NCBI GenBank assembly: GCA_026197095.1
Contig: JAPHTF010000125.1
Span: 1-32,441 of the forward strand
DNA from: Gammaproteobacteria bacterium
GTDB lineage: Bacteria > Pseudomonadota > Gammaproteobacteria > UBA6429 > Thiohalophilaceae
DNA length: 32,441 bases
Direction: 5' to 3'
Below the pieces are notes generated by a model, which was given only the letters and a program-made list of their open reading frames with translations, was not told the origin of the DNA and did not search any database. How positions within the stretch are numbered: the first letter of the stretch is position 1; each line of letters starts with the position of its first letter. Position numbers and translations under genes: made by a program. Below, piece by piece: positions 25,892-32,441 of the stretch.

Positions 25892-27019
25892 ATGGAGTTT
25901 GAATCACTATTAAAACTTATGGTGCATAAGAATGGTTCTGATTTATTTATCACTGCCGGTGTTGCCCCTAGTTTAAAAGTTAATGGCAAAATTTCGCCAG
26001 TGACTCAGGCAACCTTAACACCCATTCAAGCTAAAGAAATTGTAATGGGCATTATGACTCCGGCGCAAAAAGAAGAGTTCGAAAGAGAGAATGAATGTAA
26101 TTTTGCTATCTCTGCTTCAGGCATCGGAAGATTTCGTGTCAGTGCATTTATGCAGCGTAATAATGCCGGCATGGTATTGCGTAAAATTGAAACCACCATT
26201 CCTACTATGGATGAACTTGGGCTACCACCCATATTAAAAGAACTGGCCATGACCAAACGTGGTTTGATTATGTTTGTCGGCGCGACAGGATCTGGTAAAT
26301 CCAGTTCATTGGCATCAATGATTGGTTTTAGAAATAAAAATTCAACCGGGCATATCATTACCATTGAAGACCCGATCGAATTTATCCATCATCATGCAGG
26401 CTGTATTGTTACACAGCGTGAAGTGGGATTAGATACAACGTCCTTTGAAACAGCATTAAAAAATACCTTACGGCAGGCACCGGATGTTATTTTGATTGGT
26501 GAGGTACGAACGCGTGAAACGATGGATCATGCGATAGCCTTCGCGGAAACGGGTCATCTTTGTTTAGCCACCTTGCATGCTAATAACGCGAACCAGGCCA
26601 TGGATCGTATTATTAACTTTTTCCCTGAAGATCGCCGCAATCAGTTATTGATGGATTTATCACTCAATACCCGGGCTTTCGTTGCACAACAACTTATCCC
26701 TACCCCCGATGGCAGTGGACGAGTGTTATCAGCTGAAATTATGATTAATTCACCTTTAATGGCGGATCTCATTCGCAAAGGTGAGGTTCATAAAATGAAG
26801 AGTTTAATGGCCAAGTCTCGTAACATGGGTATGCAAACATTTGATCAATCATTGTTTGATTTATATAAAGCGGGTCAGATTACTTATGAAGATGCGATTA
26901 ACTACGCCGATTCTGCAAACGAACTTCGTCTCATGATTAAACTTGGTGACAGTAAAGGTGCGGGAGCAGAATCACTTGCTGCGTCACTAGATGGTGTGAC
27001 TATTCAGGAAACTGAATAG
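25892..27019 (+). CDS. pilU: PilT-dependent accessory retraction ATPase PilU
   Basis: PilU is a PilT paralogue that supports pilus retraction under load. The 375 residues include GSDLFITAGVAPSLKVNGKI, Walker A GATGSGKSS (130-138), IEDPIEFIHHHAG, Walker B APDVILIGEVRTRETM, the His box TGHLCLATLHANNANQAMDR and a PilU-like C-terminal extension (LRLMIKLGDSKGAGAESLAAS). AAGG stands 8 bases before the ATG. It is co-oriented with pilT, as usual, and a hairpin lies 20 bases after the stop. Confidence 0.96.
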   Translation: MEFESLLKLMVHKNGSDLFITAGVAPSLKVNGKISPVTQATLTPIQAKEIVMGIMTPAQKEEFERENECNFAISASGIGRFRVSAFMQRNNAGMVLRKIETTIPTMDELGLPPILKELAMTKRGLIMFVGATGSGKSSSLASMIGFRNKNSTGHIITIEDPIEFIHHHAGCIVTQREVGLDTTSFETALKNTLRQAPDVILIGEVRTRETMDHAIAFAETGHLCLATLHANNANQAMDRIINFFPEDRRNQLLMDLSLNTRAFVAQQLIPTPDGSGRVLSAEIMINSPLMADLIRKGEVHKMKSLMAKSRNMGMQTFDQSLFDLYKAGQITYEDAINYADSANELRLMIKLGDSKGAGAESLAASLDGVTIQETE

Positions 27020-27039
27020 ATTAACTCACCCCACCCTAG

Positions 27040-27060
27040 CCCTCCCCTTGAAGGGGAGGG
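27040..27060. terminator. GC-rich hairpin after pilU (CCCTAGCCCTCCCC type repeat)
   Basis: CCCTCCCCTT and AAGGGGAGGG form perfect 10-base arms around one base, preceded by CACCCCACCCTAG. The sequence resembles a dispersed intergenic repeat common in proteobacterial genomes. It probably ends the pilTU transcript, although the following stretch is only AT-rich rather than a T run. It also lies 81 bases past the end of the minus-strand porin gene. Confidence 0.6.
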
Positions 27061-27141
27061 AAATCATTTTTAAATTTTATTCTCTTAACTGAACGGCATG
27101 AGGCTATTAGCCGGGCTTTCTATTTTACGTGTTAAAAGCTT

Positions 27142-28307
27142 CTAAAACGAATAGGTGACACGTGCAGTTTGACGTGAAAAATCATTTGCCGATCCTGCAT
27201 CATCAACTGTGGTATGAATTAATTCTAGATTCAGTGAGTCACTTACACTGTAGCCAAGGATGAGATTTGTTTCGTCAATCCTGGTTGATTGGTCATTATT
27301 TTCAAAATGTCCTGCTGCTACTGCTGCAGTAAAACTATCTGATGCCGCATATTCAACTGATAAGACGTATGCTTCAGCATCATTAAGACCACTGATAGTC
27401 GACTCATCCATTGCTGCATAATAGTTGCCACCACCCAGTCCAAGATCTGCTGATTTCCCATCATCATTACTTCCTGAGTTCATAACAGCAGAAAGCGTAA
27501 ATGGACCTATTGAGTAAGTGATTGAGGCACCAACAACACTACCATCGGTGCCAGAAGAATTATCTTCGGAGTAACTACCAAACTGTGCAGCAAGCTCCAG
27601 CTTACCCATGCTGTAGGACATATCTGCATAGAGTAATGAGTAATTTTGGTCAAAGTGGTAGTACCAGCCTTGTGTAGAAAGGTTTTCACTATGCTTATAA
27701 TTTAAACCTAAAGCAGAGACACCTTCATCACTGGCTTTTGAAAATAAATCCTTTTCGCTGTCAAAACCCGCCCATGTATTGACGTGACCTGCCTCTAACG
27801 TCAATGATTTACTCAGGTTTACATTTAACCATCCGGCGCTAAATGTATTTGAAAACATACGAATGTCATCAGTATTAATAAAAGGGTTATCGAGTTTTTG
27901 ACGGCCTAAACGTATAAAACCGTTGTTAAATTCATAGTGCACATAAGCTTCTGCAAGATAGGCAAAAGATGTTCCCCTGCGACTAAGAAAGTCAGTATTA
28001 AGTTTGCCCGTTGTTGTATCGCCACTTAAAATATCAATATTTTCAGAAAAATAAGGCGCAAATGCGAGTTGAAAGTTATTCCATTTGGCGGTTTCAAACT
28101 TAAGTTCACCACCAATAGCGGCGCCCGTTGTAGTCTGGCTTCCTGCTGCATCGGGTGAGAGAGATATATAGCCAATGAGAGAGATATATAGCCAAAACGT
28201 AACTGGCCTGAAGTTGAAGCATTTTTGAAAGCTTCATCAATACTTGCGGCTTGTGTGGTATTTGAGAGTCCGGCAATTAGCAGAGAAGCGGTTAATAATT
28301 TATTCAT
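27142..28307 (-). pseudogene. OprD/MOMP-type outer-membrane porin, split by a 20-bp tandem duplication
   Basis: The 5' part (from 28307) encodes a signal peptide (MNKLLTASLLIAGLSNTTQA) and the first porin strand up to QLRFGYISLS. An exact 20-base duplication then shifts the frame, and the protein ends after 93 residues at 28026. The other frame is open from just after the duplication to 27142. Removing one copy leaves 1146 bases, one 381-residue frame, with LSPDAAGSQ, LAEAYVHYEF and LGRQKLDNPFINTDDIRMFSNTFSAG, then alternating beta strands ending in the terminal aromatic VTYSF. These features point to an OprD/MOMP-like 16-18 strand porin. AGGGA lies before the ATG. It may be a recent pseudogene, a switchable gene or a sequence error. 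Confidence 0.88.
28156..28195. repeat. Exact 20-bp tandem duplication inside the porin gene
   Basis: Unit 1 is 28156-28175 and unit 2 is 28176-28195; all 20 bases are identical and directly adjacent. Each unit contains the purine run GAGAGAGATATATA. As 20 is not a multiple of three, the duplication shifts the porin frame. Slippage between the copies would restore it. Confidence 0.95.
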
Positions 28308-28335
28308 TGCAAATCCCTGGGTTATGCATTTTTAT

Positions 28336-28350
28336 AAATGATAATGATTT
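28336..28350. promoter_or_regulatory. Fur-like half site upstream of the porin gene
   Basis: AAATGATAATGATTT contains GATAATGAT, which matches half of the Fur consensus (GATAATGATAATCATTATC), about 30-40 bases upstream of the porin ATG. A single half-site match in AT-rich DNA is weak evidence, but iron-linked control of porins is common. Confidence 0.3.
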
Positions 28351-28565
28351 AGGTATGCAATCTTTATTTAATTTTTATCAGCTGAAATTAAACTTAATTA
28401 GTCAGGGGACTAGTCATATGCCACTTAATTTTTAGGTGACCGATATTTGAAATTTCGTGGGTGTTATTTCCCTAATACAACCATATATGGTTCCGATCGA
28501 AATTGTGTTTGAAGGTGTTGTTGAATGTTAAAATATAAATAAAATCATACATATAGGTGAAAAAT

Positions 28566-28680
28566 AGGCTCGAACCTTCATTTATCAAATTTCGAAGAGC
28601 GCCCATGATATCCATCAGTATGATTTTTAAAGAAGGTTCTTTGCCTAACAATATTGATGCGCCTCATGGGTACTTTTTTG
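28566..28680 (+). ncRNA. Possible structured RNA or attenuator with two interleaved helices
   Basis: Helix 1 pairs AGGC (28566-28569) and GAACCTTC (28572-28579) with GAAGGTTC (28632-28639) and GCCT (28643-28646). Helix 2 pairs CCCATGA (28602-28608) and CATCA (28613-28617) with TGATG (28655-28659) and TCATGGG (28664-28670). The arms alternate (1L, 2L, 1R, 2R), so the helices form either a pseudoknot or two alternative folds, and helix 2 is followed after three bases by six Ts. No known RNA family was recognised. A short frame (28557-28694) overlaps it and is judged less likely. Confidence 0.3.
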
Positions 28681-28892
28681 TGCCCTTGATGTAGTAATAA
28701 ATCACCCCAAATGAAAATATGGTGTAATCAGAAACTGATTATCATGCTCATCTTTTACATTTCATGTTATTTAGTATGACATGAACACTTTATATTTCAA
28801 TATTCCTATAATTATCAACATCTTACCCCATAATGGGGATCTGAGCTGCATTTTACGCTGATTTAGATATACTGTAAAAACTGTTAATTAGC

Positions 28893-28937
28893 TTGCAGTG
28901 TAAAGTTATTTGTTAAATAATCTGTAAAGTTTATCTA
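28893..28937 (+). promoter_or_regulatory. Candidate promoters of the TIGR04255 cassette
   Basis: Two overlapping pairs fit sigma-70 spacing: TTGCAG (28893-28898) with AATAAT (28916-28921) at 17 bases, and TTGTTA (28910-28915) with TATCTA (28932-28937) at 16 bases. Either would start transcription 60-85 bases before the ATG at 29008. The area is AT-rich, so chance matches are likely. Confidence 0.3.
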
Positions 28938-29007
28938 GTATATGAACGATATAACAATAAACATTAAATTAATTTAGTTAACATTTCTTATGTAAAAGGA
29001 GGCAAAT

Positions 29008-29811
29008 ATGGCCAGTGCTCTTGGTCAATTACCTAACGCCCCACTCATCTATGTGCTTGCCCAAATAGTATTTACGCGTATACCAAAAATGGAATCACGA
29101 TGGGAGGACTTTCACCAAGAAATATTTGATCTTTATCCACAAGCTGAGCCAGAGCGAATACGCCAAGTACAAATTCAAGATGAGGGGGTTTCCTCAGCAT
29201 CAGACCTAATCAGATGGAATATGTTTGATAGAGATAGACGAACAGGCATCATTCTATCTCCTGAGAGTCTTGTTTTTCATGCAACATCGTATACAACGTC
29301 TGATGATTTTTTTAATAATTTGGATTACATCATAAACAAATTAGTAGATATCTTACCTAAAAATATTGAAGTAAATAGGCTTGGACTTCGTTATGTAGAC
29401 TTATTATTGCCCAGCAAGGAGATACCAGTCGACAATCAGGTTTCGGGTAAATTAGGTAGTATTTCTCTAGAAGAAGTAGGATGTAATTTTCAAAAGCTTG
29501 AAGAAGTAACTAGGTATAAGACGCCTCTAAATGGTGATTTGGTTATACGTCATAGGCAAAGTATAGAAGCAGATATTTTGCCAGGTGATATTTTCCCTAA
29601 CAATTTACTACCTGCTCCTCTATTAGCTAACGTGAAACCAGAAGAAGCTGTGGTTGGACTGATAGATTATGATCATTATATTAAAGTAAAAGAGGATTTT
29701 GAGCCTATTTCAATTATCAAAAAATTTAAAGAGTTGCACCATATAAGTTCAAAAGCTTTTGAATTAACCACTACTGATGAAGCTAAACAATTATGGAGAG
29801 GTACAACATAA
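29008..29811 (+). CDS. TIGR04255 family protein
   Basis: This 267-residue member of the sporadically distributed TIGR04255 family has unknown function. Matching features are the N-terminal LPNAPLIYVLAQIVFTRIP (8-26), the central NRLGLRYVDLL (123-133) and the C-terminal FELTTTDEAKQLWRG, whose usual form is F..T.....WG. It has no signal peptide or membrane helix and is likely cytosolic. A near-ideal AGGAGG lies 5 bases before the ATG, the strongest ribosome-binding site in this region. It is the first gene of a three-gene cassette, and its TAA overlaps the next ATG by one base. Family members recur in variable genomic regions, in line with the restriction gene close by. Confidence 0.8.
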   Translation: MASALGQLPNAPLIYVLAQIVFTRIPKMESRWEDFHQEIFDLYPQAEPERIRQVQIQDEGVSSASDLIRWNMFDRDRRTGIILSPESLVFHATSYTTSDDFFNNLDYIINKLVDILPKNIEVNRLGLRYVDLLLPSKEIPVDNQVSGKLGSISLEEVGCNFQKLEEVTRYKTPLNGDLVIRHRQSIEADILPGDIFPNNLLPAPLLANVKPEEAVVGLIDYDHYIKVKEDFEPISIIKKFKELHHISSKAFELTTTDEAKQLWRGTT

Positions 29812-30530
29812 TGCCAAATTCGAATTGGATTCTTTCTGATGAACCAAAGTTCACACCATGGCCAGGTGGCTTTACACCTGCCGATCTAATTGATGCTAAT
29901 GCAAGCGGTTCATCTAGCCTAGGACAATTAGCTGACTTACTTAGTACAGGTACAGCGGCAGAATGGCCTGTTGCAAGCAAACAAGCAACTACAATTCCTC
30001 TAATATTAAAGCATGCAGAAATAAGTGCAGGCTGGAGTTCTGTAGTTATTCATCTAGATGATAAAACTGAAGATGATGCGTATGTAAGAACTACCGGTGA
30101 AAAAATTGAGTATATGAGAGATGTTTTTGGTATCAGCATCTCTCATTTAGCTAGAATATTAAGAACATCCCGTCCTACTATATATTCGTGGATAGGAGAT
30201 GAAGAGCCAAGAAAACAGTCTATTGAACGGATACAACAAATTTATGATATAGCTGCACAGTGGGCAAATATGAATCCATATCATTTTTCTCCCGGCCCAC
30301 TTCTTAAACAGACAATCGGGAAGTCACCGTCTCTACTTGATCGTTTAGAACAAGATGAATTAGACATGGAGGAAATAGAAACTGGCCTTACCACTATTCT
30401 TGAGCTGATGCATCGAAAGCGTATAAGGATGGATCGTTCAAAAGAGCGTACTCAAGAATCTAAAATAAGCGATCTTGATAAAGAAAAAAATCGACACGGA
30501 CTAACACAAATAGTTAGTTCTGCTGAATGA
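29811..30530 (+). CDS. Helix-turn-helix protein of the TIGR04255 cassette
   Basis: This 239-residue protein has a poorly conserved-looking N-terminal half (FTPWPGGFTPADLIDANA, then a Ser/Ala-rich linker). A helix-turn-helix follows at about 98-130: TGEKIEYMRDVFGISISHLA and RILRTSRPTIYSW, similar to Xre/sigma-region-4 folds. After it comes a helix (SIERIQQIYDIAAQW) and a charged, Arg/Lys/Glu-rich C-terminus. It probably binds DNA, perhaps as the cassette's autoregulator or antitoxin-like partner. The ATG at 29811 overlaps the previous stop by one base and has GGAGAGG upstream; an ATG at 29793 lies before that site and is rejected. Confidence 0.75.
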   Translation: MPNSNWILSDEPKFTPWPGGFTPADLIDANASGSSSLGQLADLLSTGTAAEWPVASKQATTIPLILKHAEISAGWSSVVIHLDDKTEDDAYVRTTGEKIEYMRDVFGISISHLARILRTSRPTIYSWIGDEEPRKQSIERIQQIYDIAAQWANMNPYHFSPGPLLKQTIGKSPSLLDRLEQDELDMEEIETGLTTILELMHRKRIRMDRSKERTQESKISDLDKEKNRHGLTQIVSSAE

Positions 30531-30537
30531 GTGAAAA

Positions 30538-31356
30538 ATGAACACGGAAGTACGTAGAAAATTAATAGATAATGGTTGGCGCCAAGGTGCGCTGATATGC
30601 AACCTCAAAGATGATGACTTTAATACTTACGCACATTTCGAACTTGAAGAAAACGATATTTATGTTGTTATATCGCAAACATGTGACCTAATAAATCCAG
30701 ACTTCGATGCTGAACCATTCTTTGAAGTACTACGAATTACAAAAATAAATTCCCTACCTAAAAACGAATATATGGGAGGTAAAAATTCTAGAGAAATACA
30801 TTTCCAAACCGTTCTCGGAGGCGAAACAAGTACATTTCGAGGATTACCATATGAACGTTTCTTTATAGATAGACAGGTACTTAACTCTCATAGTCCAGTT
30901 GATTATCTTACAGATGCAACAAGAGAGATGATATCGGCATGGCTAATAAAAAGATTTTCAAGGGCTGCATTTCCTGATAGTTATGATCAACGCTGGAAGT
31001 CTAGATTAAAGCAAATAGAGCGTACGATAAAGCGGCTGAAATTTATTGAAGATATTTATATTAAGATCACACCCTTTGAAGAAGTAAGTGATGAAATTGA
31101 ATATCAAGTCGAAATATATTTACTCATGGATGCGGACGACTATGATAATCCGACAATTTACGAAGAATATTGTACTCACAAACAATCGCTTGAGGATCAA
31201 TTTAATCAATGTGATGGTATAGATATTCAGACGATTGATCTTGTATCAAATGCTGATATTACATTGAGGGAAATCCAAGAACTAAAACGATGGGATTATA
31301 GCTACCTAAGTTATCGTGAACCAGATGAACATGTTAAACCTGCTATAGAAAACTAA
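30538..31356 (+). CDS. Unknown cassette protein with SQTCDL motif
   Basis: This 272-residue protein belongs to no family I can name. The N-terminal part has IYVVISQTCDLINPDFDAEPFFEVL (SQTCDL at 46-51, EPFFEV at 59-64), a Cys-Asp-Leu and acidic arrangement seen in uncharacterised phage- and defence-associated proteins (recollection only). A basic helical middle follows (WLIKRFSRAAFPD, then WKSRLKQIERTIKRLKFIEDIY). The C-terminal half is acidic, with EEVSDEIEYQVEIYLLMDADDYD. The Cys and surrounding acids could be catalytic or metal-binding; this is a guess. It begins 7 bases after the HTH gene without a clear Shine-Dalgarno, so translation is probably coupled, and it converges on hsdR. Confidence 0.7.
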   Translation: MNTEVRRKLIDNGWRQGALICNLKDDDFNTYAHFELEENDIYVVISQTCDLINPDFDAEPFFEVLRITKINSLPKNEYMGGKNSREIHFQTVLGGETSTFRGLPYERFFIDRQVLNSHSPVDYLTDATREMISAWLIKRFSRAAFPDSYDQRWKSRLKQIERTIKRLKFIEDIYIKITPFEEVSDEIEYQVEIYLLMDADDYDNPTIYEEYCTHKQSLEDQFNQCDGIDIQTIDLVSNADITLREIQELKRWDYSYLSYREPDEHVKPAIEN

Positions 31357-31392
31357 AACATCATAACAAAATCACACTCTTTCCTTATATTA

Positions 31393-32441
31393 TTAAAAAA
31401 CCCCATATGTGCTTATGCCATCACCTTGATAATTTGTATATATATGTTGGTAAACTAAGATGCTTTTCTCATCTAATTCTTCATTTGGGTATGGCTTTTC
31501 AGGAAGGTATTGGAGGCCGTCATTAATTATTGTTTTTACTTGGGATGTTACCTGGGTACTTTCACGCCAACGGTCGATTTTCAACTTTTCCTTCTTAAGT
31601 GCTTCTAGTGTTTTTATGGCTACCTTCTTAACTTTTTCTTCTTCTTTGGGCGTAAGATTTGATTTCTTTAATAAATCAAATATTGCAAGTGTTTCTTCGT
31701 CCAAACCTTCATTTATAGCACGGTCAATTTCAGGAGTTATTTCGTTCTCCATAAAGTCATTAAGATCATCAAATGCCTGTTGAACTGCTTGAATATCTTT
31801 CCCTGCATTGTATTCTTCAATTATCTTTTTATATTTCTCATAAAACTCTAGCCGAAGTGGGTTTTGCTGTACCATTTGTTCTAGTTTCTTTTGAATGGCT
31901 TCTTGAAGATCAAAAACGACAGCATTTTTATTATTTGACTTGGCGAAAGCAGCTCGCAGCTTATCAAAATCAAGATTGCTTAAATCAACATAGTCATCTT
32001 CACGTACTTCATTCTTTAATGTACTCACGCTCATGCTAACTTCTTGTTGAAGTTTTCGCATCACATCAGAAATATCAGCCGATTTTGTTTTTTGGTTAAG
32101 CTGATCATAGATTGCTTCAATTGAATTAAATTCACGAGTAAATTGCTTAACTTCTTCTTCAGGATATAGAGCCATATATTTCCGAAATACATCGCGAGCT
32201 GCTACTTCAAATTGTGTGCGTATGGTTTCATTTAAACAAACAGCATTAGTAGCTTCCTTAAGATGGCCAAGCTTAATCATTGCAGTTTCTGAATTGATTA
32301 ATGAATCTAAATCAAACTGTACTTCTTGTAAAAATTCACGAACAGCGAGAATAGAGGCTGTCAGTTCAGTAGTCATTTCTATAAGTTTTTCAACCGGGTT
32401 ATGTGTATCTTCCCCATCCCCGGACTTTCCTTTAGGCTTTC
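31393..32441 (-). CDS. hsdR: Type I restriction endonuclease subunit HsdR, C-terminal part (runs off the window)
   Basis: HsdR is the ATP-driven translocating and cutting subunit of type I restriction systems. The visible 349 or so residues are the C-terminal helical domain (DUF3387/EcoEI_R_C type): NPLRLEFYEKYKKIIEEYNAGKD, INEGLDEETLAIFDLLKK, LTPKEEEKVKKVAIKTLEALK, IDRWRESTQV and QHIYTNY. The first Met in the frame (32376) is not the start: the frame stays open to the window edge without a stop (KPKGKSGDGEDTHNPVEKLIE precedes it). The nuclease and helicase motors, and hsdM and hsdS, must lie beyond 32441. It is convergent with the cassette, only 36 bases apart. Confidence 0.92.
   Translation of the reverse strand, partial: KPKGKSGDGEDTHNPVEKLIEMTTELTASILAVREFLQEVQFDLDSLINSETAMIKLGHLKEATNAVCLNETIRTQFEVAARDVFRKYMALYPEEEVKQFTREFNSIEAIYDQLNQKTKSADISDVMRKLQQEVSMSVSTLKNEVREDDYVDLSNLDFDKLRAAFAKSNNKNAVVFDLQEAIQKKLEQMVQQNPLRLEFYEKYKKIIEEYNAGKDIQAVQQAFDDLNDFMENEITPEIDRAINEGLDEETLAIFDLLKKSNLTPKEEEKVKKVAIKTLEALKKEKLKIDRWRESTQVTSQVKTIINDGLQYLPEKPYPNEELDEKSILVYQHIYTNYQGDGISTYGVF

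Larger units (their letters stand above)
28308..29007. other. 700-base gene-free stretch between the porin gene and the accessory cassette
   Basis: It holds the porin leader and a Fur-like half site at the left. There is a perfect 14-base palindrome AACCATATATGGTT (28479-28492), an interleaved inverted-repeat structure at 28566-28676, small palindromes (TAATCAG/CTGATTA at 28725-28741; CCCCAT/ATGGGG at 28826-28838) and the cassette promoter region at the right. The base composition is very AT-rich. No tRNA, attachment site or transposase remnant was recognised. Confidence 0.7.

Noticed and set aside
27142-27942. Separate 266-codon gene starting at GTG 27942
   Set aside because: It is an internal Val codon of the porin (AEAYVHYEF); the frame continues upstream to the 20-bp duplication.
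28557-28694. 45-codon frame starting at GTG (or a 29-codon frame from ATG at 28605)
   Set aside because: It has no usable ribosome-binding site, resembles no known protein and overlaps the stronger inverted-repeat structure; kept only as an alternative reading.

Overview
The window looks like a chromosomal segment of a gammaproteobacterium with moderate to low GC. The evidence is the gene order radC / coaBC-dut-algC-argB-slmA, pyrE next to an exonuclease III/Crc-type gene, and yggU-yggT-proC-yggS divergent from pilT-pilU. SlmA, the membrane-anchored long form of AlgC and paired PilT/PilU retraction ATPases all fit this. No rRNA or tRNA gene, CRISPR array, integrase or complete insertion sequence was seen.

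Layout. 1-7000: radC on the minus strand, divergent from a plus-strand housekeeping run for coenzyme A synthesis, dUTP removal, sugar-phosphate isomerisation, arginine synthesis and division-site protection. 7000-10100: envelope and periplasmic genes (a coiled-coil secreted protein, a TauE/SafE-type permease, a GlcG/HbpS-like secreted protein, a small unknown protein and a minimal MscS channel). 10100-11620: pyrE divergent from xthA/crc-like. 11780-16090: a complete minus-strand MacAB-type ABC export operon (adaptor, ATPase, two permeases). 16200-18940: an AmpG-like MFS transporter, a DsbD-like membrane protein and a PhnA/YjdM zinc-ribbon protein. 19000-21820: a palindromic, MITE-like gap, a DUF4426 secreted protein and a large bacterial dynamin-like GTPase. 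22070-27020: yggU-yggT-proC-yggS and, divergently, pilT-pilU.

27100-32441 has accessory character. An OprD/MOMP-type porin gene is split by an exact 20-bp tandem duplication; removing one copy restores a single 381-codon frame. Next comes a 700-bp gene-free stretch with a Fur-like half site and an interleaved pair of long inverted repeats ending in a T run. After that is a tightly coupled three-gene cassette: a TIGR04255-family protein, a helix-turn-helix protein and a protein of unrecognised family. It converges on the 3' part of a type I restriction endonuclease gene (hsdR) that runs off the window. The cassette beside a restriction system is the best candidate here for an undescribed, possibly defence-related, system.

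Several starts were moved from the longest frame to a downstream codon by ribosome-binding-site position or family length (radC, the GlcG-like gene, mscS, pyrE, the first permease, the MFS gene, the DUF4426 gene and the HTH gene). All functional calls rest on motif recognition by eye; no database search was run.
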